DNA of 64,000 bases from an uncultured Lachnospiraceae bacterium (GTDB lineage: Bacteria > Bacillota > Clostridia > Lachnospirales > Lachnospiraceae). Under the pieces are notes generated by a model. It was not told where the DNA came from. It ran no database searches and saw only the letters and a list, made by a program, of their open reading frames with translations. Positions 33,995-41,052 of the stretch are shown here, one piece after another (position 1 is the first letter of the stretch; every line of letters starts with the position of its first letter). Position numbers and translations under genes: made by a program. The stretch spans positions 1-64,000 of the forward strand of contig CAJTTT010000013.1 of NCBI GenBank assembly GCA_910579285.1. The letters run 5' to 3'.

Positions 33995-35253
33995 CAGTCC
34001 ACCAGTACCGGGGTCCGGCTTTCGCTCCGGGGCAGACCGTACTTGTCCAGCGCCGCCAGGAAGGGATCGGGGTCAAACTCCTCTACCGTGTAGACGCCGG
34101 GTTTGTCCCATTTGCCTGTCAGCAGCATCAATGCGCCGCACATGGCGGGTACGCCTGTGGTGTAACTGATGGCCTGGCTGCCAACTTCCCGGTAGCATTC
34201 CTGATGGTCACAGATATTGTAAATATAATAAGTTTTGTCTTGGCCGGCCTTTTTCCCGGTGAAGATACAGCCGATGTTGGTCTTGCCTTTTGTGCGGGGA
34301 CCGAGGCTGGCCGGATCGGGCAGCAGGGCTTTGAGGAACTTTATGGGTACGATCTGCTGTCCTTCAAAGTCTACGGGACTGGTGGAAAGCATTCCCACAT
34401 TTTCCAGACAGCGCATGTGATCCAGATAGCTCTGCCCGAAAGTCATAAAGAAGCGGATCCGCTTTACCTCCGGGATATGCAGCGCAAGACTCTCGATTTC
34501 CTCATGGTGGAGCAGATACATGTCTTTGTGTCCCACCTGGTCGAAGTCATATTCCCGTTTGATGCTCATAGGGGGGATTTCCACCCAGTGTCCGTCCTCC
34601 CAGTAGCTGCCGGGGGCGGAAACTTCACGCAGATTGACTTCCGGGTTAAAGTTGGTGGCGAAAGCGTAACCGTGATCGCCGCCGTTGCAGTCCAGAATGT
34701 CGATGGTGTCAATGGTATCAAACTCATGCTTTTTTGCGTGGGCGCAGTACGCCTGGGTTACCCCGGGATCAAAACCGCAGCCCAGAAGTGCGGTAAGCCC
34801 TGCTTCTTCGAACTTCTTTCGATAAGCCCACTGCCAGCTGTAGTCAAAATATGCCGAAAAACCCGCTTCCTTACAGCGTTTTTCGTAGACAGCCCGCCAC
34901 GCCGGATCATCGGTGTCCTCCGGCTCATAGTTGGCTGTGTCCATGTAATTCACGCCGCAGGCCAGACAGGCGTCCATGATGGTCAGATCCTGGTAGGGGA
35001 GCGCAATATTCATCACCAGGTCCGGCTTGTAAGTATGGATGAGGCTGATGAGCTGCTGCACATCGTCTGCGTCTACCTGGGCGGTGGTGATTTTTGTTGT
35101 AGTCTTGGGGGCAAGCTCTGCGGCCAGCTTATCACATTTGGATTTTGTCCGGCTTGCGATACACAGCTCAGTGAATACTTCGCTGACCTGACAGCATTTG
35201 TGGATGGCAACGGATGCAACGCCGCCGCATCCGATAACAAGAACTCTACTCAT
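33994..35253 (-). CDS. Saccharopine-dehydrogenase-like carboxynorspermidine synthase
   Basis: 419 residues. The N-terminal Rossmann motif VIGCGGVASVAIHKC is followed by the family segments NIALPYQDLTIMDACLACGVNYMDTANYEP and GCGFDPGVTQAYCAHA. The enzyme reductively joins aspartate beta-semialdehyde to a diamine using NADPH. Depending on the amine (putrescine, diaminopropane or agmatine) it makes carboxyspermidine, carboxynorspermidine or carboxyaminopropylagmatine. Its place after arginine decarboxylase and a ureohydrolase makes agmatine a serious candidate. It is tightly linked to nspC. Confidence 0.9.
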   Translation of the reverse strand: MSRVLVIGCGGVASVAIHKCCQVSEVFTELCIASRTKSKCDKLAAELAPKTTTKITTAQVDADDVQQLISLIHTYKPDLVMNIALPYQDLTIMDACLACGVNYMDTANYEPEDTDDPAWRAVYEKRCKEAGFSAYFDYSWQWAYRKKFEEAGLTALLGCGFDPGVTQAYCAHAKKHEFDTIDTIDILDCNGGDHGYAFATNFNPEVNLREVSAPGSYWEDGHWVEIPPMSIKREYDFDQVGHKDMYLLHHEEIESLALHIPEVKRIRFFMTFGQSYLDHMRCLENVGMLSTSPVDFEGQQIVPIKFLKALLPDPASLGPRTKGKTNIGCIFTGKKAGQDKTYYIYNICDHQECYREVGSQAISYTTGVPAMCGALMLLTGKWDKPGVYTVEEFDPDPFLAALDKYGLPRSESRTPVLVD

Positions 35254-35269
35254 AGTGGTTATCTCCTTT

Positions 35270-36136
35270 TTAACGATTATTTTTATGCAGGGCTAAAATC
35301 AATTCCCGCAGCACTTTGCAGGCGGTGGCGGTGGAAACGCCGCTTGGATCCAGCATGGGCGCCAGTTCGTTTACATCGCCTCCCACCACACGGGCCGTGC
35401 AGACTGTCTGAATGGCTTCCAGAAGCATCAGGAAGCTGACGCCGCCCGCTTCCGGCGTACCCGTTCCGGGAAACGCGGAAGGGTCCAGGCAGTCCAGGTC
35501 GATGGTGAAGTAGACGGGAAGCTGCTGCTCCCGCAGGTTTGCAACGGTTTTTTCCAGGCCGTCAAACAGGAAGGGGTGCATATCCGTATGCGCTTCGGCA
35601 AAGCGGAACTCTTCCCGGTCGCCGCTTCGGATACTGAACTGATGGATGCGGCCGTCGCCTATCAGTTCGTGGCACCGCCGCAGGACGCAGGCGTGGGAGA
35701 GTTTGGCCCCCAGATAATCGTCCCGCAGATCGGCGTGGGCGTCAAAGTGGATGATGTGAAGATCCGGGTACTGTTTCACCACGGCACGCACTGCGCCCAG
35801 CGTGACCAGATGCTCGCCGCCAAGCAGCATGGGGAATTTCCCATCCCGCAGGATTTCGCAGGCGCGGGCCTCGATGTCTGCCAGTGCTGCCTGCGCGCTG
35901 CCAAAGCAAAGCTCCAGATCGCCGCTGTCAAATACGGCGCAGTCTGTCAGGTCTGCGTCCTGATAGGGGCTGTAAGTCTCCAGGCCGAAACTCTCGTGGC
36001 GCATGGCGGCGGGACCGAACCGGGCGCCGGGCCGGAAACTGGTTGTGGAGTCGAAGGGCGCGCCATACAGAACCATCTGGGCACGCTCGTAACTGCAGTC
36101 ACAGCCGATAAAAGTTTCAATATTGGGTTTCAGCAT
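35270..36136 (-). CDS. speB: Agmatinase-family ureohydrolase
   Basis: 288 residues of the arginase/agmatinase fold. The manganese motifs GGEHLVTLGAV, HFDAHADLRDD and TIDLDCLDPSAFPGTGTPEAGG are all intact. The family removes urea from agmatine to give putrescine. A subset acts on N1-aminopropylagmatine to give spermidine directly. The operon context allows either. It lies 3 bp after speE and 16 bp before the dehydrogenase gene. Confidence 0.92.
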   Translation of the reverse strand: MLKPNIETFIGCDCSYERAQMVLYGAPFDSTTSFRPGARFGPAAMRHESFGLETYSPYQDADLTDCAVFDSGDLELCFGSAQAALADIEARACEILRDGKFPMLLGGEHLVTLGAVRAVVKQYPDLHIIHFDAHADLRDDYLGAKLSHACVLRRCHELIGDGRIHQFSIRSGDREEFRFAEAHTDMHPFLFDGLEKTVANLREQQLPVYFTIDLDCLDPSAFPGTGTPEAGGVSFLMLLEAIQTVCTARVVGGDVNELAPMLDPSGVSTATACKVLRELILALHKNNR

Positions 36137-36139
36137 AAG

Positions 36140-36994
36140 TTATCCCTCCACTTCCCGCAGCATCTCTTCCAGAAACGCAGGCAGGCAGAATGCGCCCACA
36201 TGGAGTCTGGGGGTATAGTAGCGCGTGTGCAGATTCAGCTTCTGCCATGCCGCCGTGTCCAGATCATCGGTGGGATGATACTTCTTGCTGGCAAAGCCGA
36301 ACAGCCAGTATCCCGCCGCATAGGTGGGAATGTGGGCCTGGTAGACACGGCTGATGGGGAAGGTGCTGACAATGCGCTTGTGGCTGCGCTGCATGGCTCC
36401 GGCATCCTCAGCGTAGAAGGGACTTCCCTGCTGGTTTACCATGATGCCGTCCTCCCGCAGCGCATTGTAGCAGCTGCCGTAAAACTCTCTGGTGAACAGT
36501 CCCTCAGAAGGCCCGAAGGGGTCGGTGGAGTCCACAATGATGAGATCGTATGCCGCCTCCTGTCTGCGGATGAACTTCAGCGCGTTCCCGAAGTGGATGT
36601 GGACCCGCCTGTCATCCATCCGGCAGGCGTTGCTGGGCAGATAAGTCCGGCAGGCTTCCACCACAAGAGGATCCATCTCCACCAGATCAATGTGTTCGAC
36701 ACGGTCGTACCGGGTCAGCTCCCGCACCACGCCGCCGTCTCCTGCGCCGATGACCAGAATGTCCCGGATGCCAGCATGCACCGCCATAGGCACATGGGTA
36801 ATCATCTCATCGTAAATAAATTCATCCCGCTCCGTCAGCATTACATTTCCGTCCAGAGTCAGCACCCGTCCAAATTCCGGCGTCTCGAAGATATCGATAC
36901 GCTGATAGTCGCTCTGCTTGGAATACAGGTGCCGGTTAACCCGGATGCTGTGCTTCACGTCCGGGGTATGAAATTCACTAAACCACATTTCCAT
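36140..36994 (-). CDS. speE: Spermidine synthase (polyamine aminopropyltransferase)
   Basis: 284 residues. The methyltransferase-like core has VIGAGDGGVVREL, an acidic nucleotide-binding VEMDP, the catalytic DSTDPFGPSEGLF and the NQQGSPF loop; all look functional. The enzyme transfers an aminopropyl group from decarboxylated S-adenosylmethionine to putrescine or agmatine. No speD, which would supply that donor, lies in the window. The donor must come from a distant gene, or this SpeE has another role. It lies 12 bp after the decarboxylase gene. Confidence 0.93.
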   Translation of the reverse strand: MEMWFSEFHTPDVKHSIRVNRHLYSKQSDYQRIDIFETPEFGRVLTLDGNVMLTERDEFIYDEMITHVPMAVHAGIRDILVIGAGDGGVVRELTRYDRVEHIDLVEMDPLVVEACRTYLPSNACRMDDRRVHIHFGNALKFIRRQEAAYDLIIVDSTDPFGPSEGLFTREFYGSCYNALREDGIMVNQQGSPFYAEDAGAMQRSHKRIVSTFPISRVYQAHIPTYAAGYWLFGFASKKYHPTDDLDTAAWQKLNLHTRYYTPRLHVGAFCLPAFLEEMLREVEG

Positions 36995-37006
36995 TTTTTC
37001 CTCCTT

Positions 37007-38476
37007 TTATGCCAGCACGTTCAACCGCTCCAGATCCGGATCCTCCGGCCCGGTCATGCTGCAGCCCTTTTCCTTGGCGTATCTGATATGTTCCAGAATC
37101 TCCGCTGTGACCCGCTCTCCCGGGGCCAACAGAGGAATGCCGGGTGGATAGCACATGACGAACTCGCTGCATACCCGCCCTTTGGTTTCCGCCAGGGGCA
37201 GGCTGAGTTTTTCCGCATAAAATGCCTCCTGGGGGCTCGCCACCACTTCCGGCTCCACATATTCCTGGTTCAGAAGGCCGGTCGGATCCTTCTGGTAACG
37301 CCGCCGGATTTCCGCAAGAGCGCTGACCAGCCGTTCCACTTCCTGGGGCCGGTCACCCATAGACAGGTAGGCCAGAATGTTACCGATGTCGCCAAATTCA
37401 ATTTGAATGTCGTATTCATCCCGCAGGATGTCGTACACCTCAATGCCTGCCAGACCGATGTCCAGAGTATGGACGCTGAGCTTGGTAGTGTCGAAGTCGA
37501 ACACCGAGTCACCGTTCATCAATTCCCGGCCAAAGGCATAGTATCCGCCAACGGCGTTGATCTCCTGTCTGGCGTACTCCGCCAGATCGGCCACCTGATG
37601 GAACACGGTACGGCCCCGCAGAGCCAGATTGCGGCGGCTGATATCCAGACTGGACATCAGCAGATAGCTGCCGGAGGTAGTCTGGGTCAGGTTGATGATC
37701 TGCCGCACATACCCCGCGTGAATATCGGGCCCGACCAGCAGAAGGCTGGACTGGGTCAGACTGCCGCCGCTCTTGTGCATGGATACGGAAGCCATGTCTG
37801 CCCCTGCCGCCATTGCCGATACAGGCAGGCCGCCGCCAAAATAGAAGTGAGTGCCGTGTGCCTCGTCCGCCAGACATTTCATTCCGGCAGCGTGGGCCAT
37901 TTTGACAATGGCACGCAGGTCACTGCAGACACCGTAATAAGTAGGATTGTTTACAAGCACCGCCACCGCATGGGGATGCTCGGCGATGGCTTTTGCCACC
38001 TGTTCCCGGCGCATTCCCAGGGAAATGCCAAGCCGCTGATCCACGTCTGGATTGACGTACACCGGCACCGCTCCGCACAGAACCAGAGCGTTGATTACGC
38101 TTTTATGTACATTGCGGGGCAGGATGATTTCGTCTCCACGCTTGCACGCGGCCAGGATCATACTCTGCACGGAGCTTGTCGTACCGCCCACCATCAGAAA
38201 CGCATGGGCTGCGCCAAAGGCATCCGCCGCCAGTTTTTCAGCCTCCAGGATGACTGACACCGGGTGGCAGAGGTTATCGAGCGGCTTCATGCTGTTCACG
38301 TCCACGCCGATGCACCGCTGCCCCAGAAATGCGGTCAGTTCTGGATTGCCCCGGCCCCGCTTGTGGCCCGGCACGTCGAAGGGAACAACCCGCATTTGCC
38401 GGAAGGATTCCAGCGCCTCATAAATGGGTGCGCGGTTTTGATTTGTCTGATTGGGATGGAGTTGAGAATTTTTCAA
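37007..38476 (-). CDS. speA: Arginine decarboxylase (Orn/Lys/Arg decarboxylase family, short form)
   Basis: About 489 residues of the fold-I PLP decarboxylase family. It starts near APIYEALESFRQMRVVPFDVPGHKRGRGNPEL, has the PLP lysine in SVSMHKSGGSLTQSS and a C-terminal domain ending CYPPGIPLLAPGERV. Short Firmicutes members without the wing domain decarboxylate arginine to agmatine or lysine to cadaverine; the following ureohydrolase favours arginine. The start is uncertain. TTG 38476 lies behind GAAAGAAGGCG and after a terminator-like hairpin. A GTG at 38539 lies inside that hairpin and has no ribosome site. Confidence 0.88.
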   Translation of the reverse strand: MKNSQLHPNQTNQNRAPIYEALESFRQMRVVPFDVPGHKRGRGNPELTAFLGQRCIGVDVNSMKPLDNLCHPVSVILEAEKLAADAFGAAHAFLMVGGTTSSVQSMILAACKRGDEIILPRNVHKSVINALVLCGAVPVYVNPDVDQRLGISLGMRREQVAKAIAEHPHAVAVLVNNPTYYGVCSDLRAIVKMAHAAGMKCLADEAHGTHFYFGGGLPVSAMAAGADMASVSMHKSGGSLTQSSLLLVGPDIHAGYVRQIINLTQTTSGSYLLMSSLDISRRNLALRGRTVFHQVADLAEYARQEINAVGGYYAFGRELMNGDSVFDFDTTKLSVHTLDIGLAGIEVYDILRDEYDIQIEFGDIGNILAYLSMGDRPQEVERLVSALAEIRRRYQKDPTGLLNQEYVEPEVVASPQEAFYAEKLSLPLAETKGRVCSEFVMCYPPGIPLLAPGERVTAEILEHIRYAKEKGCSMTGPEDPDLERLNVLA

Positions 38477-38506
38477 TTTTTTCTTACGCCTTCTTTCTGA
38501 TTGCTG

Positions 38507-38550
38507 GCAAAACAAAACCGCAGGCTGCGCTGTATGCACAACTTGCGGTT
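38507..38550 (-). terminator. Terminator-like hairpin in the polyamine operon leader (attenuator candidate)
   Basis: On the minus strand AACCGCA (38550-38544) and TGCGGTT (38522-38516) pair around a 21-base loop, then TTGTTTTG. It lies between the promoter and the ribosome site of the first polyamine gene, so read-through must be regulated or partial. Confidence 0.6.
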
Positions 38551-38900
38551 ATCAGTCAGATAAACGTCATAATTCCACTTTTCTGCAAAAGATCCAATGC
38601 CAAAAGGTAAGGCGGAAAACGCAAAAACGGAACGATAAAATCTGTTCAGATATACGGATGATCAGAGTCTATATAGCAATACTACTTTTACCACTCTTAT
38701 TGACCGTTTCACAAGTCTGTGCACAGGGCACATTTCGGTTATGAAGTAACCAACTTATAAAATTTGAGCTTTTAACTCAATCAATAGGGCAGCGCAAAGC
38801 CGCCAATCGGCAGTGGACCCGGCTGTCCGTATGGCCTTAACTCCGAAAGGAGTGGTCCGAGTAATTGCTTTGAAAAGACTCTGGAAAGGACCTTTTCAAT
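38551..38900 (-). ncRNA. Structured leader RNA of the polyamine operon, unidentified class
   Basis: Downstream of a near-consensus minus-strand promoter, the RNA can fold into three adjacent stems. P1 is GGTCC/GGACC plus GAGT/ACTC (38892-38854). P2 is ACTCC-TTTC-GGAGT (38853-38840) and abuts P1. P3 is GGACAG/CTGCCC (38828-38787) with an inner GCCGATTGGC hairpin. About 240 bases of less ordered sequence lead to the terminator-like hairpin. The architecture suits a riboswitch or protein-controlled attenuator. I do not recognise a known class. Confidence 0.5.
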
Positions 38901-38907
38901 TGCTGAC

Positions 38908-38936
38908 ATGCTATCACAGGATTGTTGTTTTGTCAA
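38908..38936 (-). promoter_or_regulatory. Promoter of the polyamine operon
   Basis: On the minus strand TTGACA (38936-38931), a 17-bp spacer and TAGCAT (38913-38908). The predicted start is near 38900, giving a leader of about 420 bases. Confidence 0.7.
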
Positions 38937-38952
38937 GAATTTATTAACAAAA

Positions 38953-38979
38953 ACGAATTTCTTTTCTGCGCATATTATT
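38953..38979 (+). promoter_or_regulatory. Sigma-K/E-like sporulation promoter
   Basis: AC (38953-38954), a 16-bp spacer and CATATTATT, one base off the sigma-K -10 consensus CATAnnnTA, about 55 bp before the first collagen-like gene. Confidence 0.4.
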
Positions 38980-39035
38980 TATATAGGATATAAGGAAGCA
39001 GCAATCCTTAGCAGATAGGAATGAGGTGGTTTTGA

Positions 39036-39824
39036 TTGAATCAATTTAACATGAACTGGATGTTCCCTCCGCCGAACCTGTTTGGCATGAGGGCCCCGAA
39101 CAGAAACGGCGGTCAGTTTACAGGCCAGCCTTTCTCTGAGGGCATGTGCGGGGCAGACAAGGATATGTCCGGGAATGCGCCGCATATAGATACGGATGAA
39201 TCAGAGGATATGTCAGAGATGCCCGGGTCGCCCTGTATTTGCGGGGAGCCAGGGCCGATGGGGCCGAGGGGAGAACCGGGACCGCCCGGCTGTCCTGGAG
39301 AACGGGGAGAAACCGGCCCGCAGGGAGTTACCGGGCCACAGGGTCCCCAGGGAGCCACCGGGCCGATGGGACCGAGAGGAGACCCCGGCGAACGTGGACC
39401 TGCCGGGCCGTCCGGCTATCCACAAAATTATATCTTTGCATCTTACACAGGGCAGAATCTGGTCATGCAGGAGGCTGCCTGTCTGCCGCTCAAAACGGAG
39501 ATTCCCGATATCACGCAGAACATCTCTCTTTCTGACGACGTTTCTATCAGATTGACTCCTGGCTGTTATGCCATCAGCTGTTATATATCCACGATGATGA
39601 AAAAACATGGTTTCATAGAACTGACACCAGTGCTCAATGACTGCTGGCAGAATCTGTATACTGTATACGCAGAAGCGGCAAAGGGGAGAGAAATGCTGAC
39701 AGTATCAAGATACTTTATCATGGAAGCGCCGACAGATTCCACCTTGTTTTTTGCGTGGCGGTCTTCGGCTGAAACTTCCCTGATCAGCATGAATGTGATC
39801 CTTGAAAAATTTTGCAGACAGTAG
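39036..39824 (+). CDS. Collagen-like surface protein with C-terminal globular domain
   Basis: 262 residues. A Pro/Asn/Met-rich N-terminus (about 1-65) leads to about 22 Gly-X-Y triplets rich in Pro, Glu and Arg (GEPGPMGPRGEPGPPG and on). A domain of about 125 residues follows, with two or three cysteines and a beta-rich pattern like BclA/C1q-type trimerisation domains. The start is TTG 39036, behind GAGGTGG at the right distance. No signal peptide is seen, as in exosporium proteins assembled from the mother cell. The glycosyltransferase follows 20 bp later. Confidence 0.8.
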   Translation: MNQFNMNWMFPPPNLFGMRAPNRNGGQFTGQPFSEGMCGADKDMSGNAPHIDTDESEDMSEMPGSPCICGEPGPMGPRGEPGPPGCPGERGETGPQGVTGPQGPQGATGPMGPRGDPGERGPAGPSGYPQNYIFASYTGQNLVMQEAACLPLKTEIPDITQNISLSDDVSIRLTPGCYAISCYISTMMKKHGFIELTPVLNDCWQNLYTVYAEAAKGREMLTVSRYFIMEAPTDSTLFFAWRSSAETSLISMNVILEKFCRQ

Positions 39825-39844
39825 ATTGGATGGGAGAAAATAAA

Positions 39845-40930
39845 ATGCCTACAATAAGTCTTTGTATGATTGTAAAAAATGAGGAGGCGCACATTGCACG
39901 CTGCCTCGACAGTATAGCGGAACTTGTGGACGAAATCATTATTGTGGATACGGGTTCAACGGACCGAACGGCAGAGATCGTTTCCAATTACACATCTCAG
40001 ATTTATCGGTTTCCCTGGAGGGATGATTTTTCTAAGGCAAGAAACTATTCTTTTTCCAAGGCATCCATGAATTACTGTATGTGGATGGATGCTGACGATG
40101 TTCTGGAAGAGAAGGAAAAGGAAAAATTTTTGGAATTAAAGCAGGTCCTGACGCCGGATACAGATATGGTAATGATGAAATACAACACCTCCTTTGACGA
40201 AGCCGGCAAGCCTTCCTTTTCCTATTTTAGGGAAAGGTGGATCAGAAACTGTGCCAGGTACCGCTGGATCGGCGCTGTCCATGAAGTCATTCCGCCAAGC
40301 GGCCGGGTGATCTATTCAGATATTGCGATCAGTCATAAAAAGGAGGGGGCCGGGGACCCGGATCGGAATTTGAGAATATACCGAAGGCTGCTCGCGGAAG
40401 GCAAGACGCTGGATCCGCGGCAGCAATACTATTATGGCCGGGAATTGTATTATCACGGGCAGTACGAGGAGGCAGTTTCCGTGTTGGAAGCGTTTCTGCT
40501 ATCAGAGGCGGGATGGGTGGAAAATAAAATAGAGGCTTGCTCTGTCTGCGCAAACTGCTATTACAAAATGGGGCAGGAGCAGACAGCGCTGTACGCGCTT
40601 CTGCGAAGCCTGAGCTTTGATCTGCCGAGGGCGGAACTGTGCTGTGAAATCGGCAGGCATTTCCTGGAACGTGGAAACATTCATAATGCAGTTTATTGGT
40701 ATGAAACCGCACTGCGTATTCCGAAAAAGGAATATGCGGACGGGTTTGTGCTGCCGGACAGCTATGATTATGTTCCGTACATGCAGCTGTGTGTGTGCTA
40801 TGACAAATTGGGGGAACAACAAAAAGCGCAGGAGTATAATGAAAAAGCCGGGGCATGTAAGCCGTATTCTTCGGCGTATCTCTACAACAGGCAGTATTTT
40901 GACAGTCTTCAGAGAAAGGAACAGAGCTGA
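39845..40930 (+). CDS. Family 2 glycosyltransferase with TPR-like C-terminus
   Basis: 361 residues. The GT-A fold starts ISLCMIVKNEEAHIARCLDSI, has IIIVDTGSTDRT and the metal-binding MDADD. A helical-repeat region (about 200-361, with tyrosine-rich pairs such as YYYGRELYYHGQYEEAVSVLE) resembles tetratricopeptides. Such proteins often glycosylate peptides or surface proteins. ATG 39845 follows GGGAG. Flanked by two collagen-like genes with many Thr residues in Gly-X-Thr triplets, it is a good candidate for their O-glycosylation. Confidence 0.85.
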   Translation: MPTISLCMIVKNEEAHIARCLDSIAELVDEIIIVDTGSTDRTAEIVSNYTSQIYRFPWRDDFSKARNYSFSKASMNYCMWMDADDVLEEKEKEKFLELKQVLTPDTDMVMMKYNTSFDEAGKPSFSYFRERWIRNCARYRWIGAVHEVIPPSGRVIYSDIAISHKKEGAGDPDRNLRIYRRLLAEGKTLDPRQQYYYGRELYYHGQYEEAVSVLEAFLLSEAGWVENKIEACSVCANCYYKMGQEQTALYALLRSLSFDLPRAELCCEIGRHFLERGNIHNAVYWYETALRIPKKEYADGFVLPDSYDYVPYMQLCVCYDKLGEQQKAQEYNEKAGACKPYSSAYLYNRQYFDSLQRKEQS

Positions 40931-40966
40931 AGTCCGGGGAGAAAATTCCTTTTTCGACAAAAAGTG

Positions 40967-40993
40967 ACAACGGTGGCAGAGCTGCATAAATTA
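40967..40993 (+). promoter_or_regulatory. Sigma-K-like sporulation promoter
   Basis: AC (40967-40968), a 16-bp spacer and CATAAATTA, an exact match to the sigma-K pattern AC-N16-CATAnnnTA, about 55 bp before the BclB-type gene. Confidence 0.55.
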
Positions 40994-41052
40994 TTTGTAG
41001 AAGAAGATATTTTTTTAGCGATAAAAAAATAATCGGAAAGGATAGGTTTTGT

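Noticed and set aside
33934..35439. 501-codon plus-strand open frame
   Set aside because: Shadow of the carboxynorspermidine-synthase-like gene; no ribosome site and no recognisable protein motif.
35576..38257. Very long open frame (893 codons) on the plus strand
   Set aside because: It is antisense to the speB-speE-speA genes, which have clear family motifs. High-GC third positions on the other strand create such shadow frames.
38780..38853. CGCAAAGCC and a GAAA-capped hairpin on the plus strand suggested a c-di-GMP-I riboswitch before the collagen-like gene
   Set aside because: The elements are in the wrong order and the closing stem of that class is missing. The strong promoter points the other way, so a minus-strand leader is preferred.
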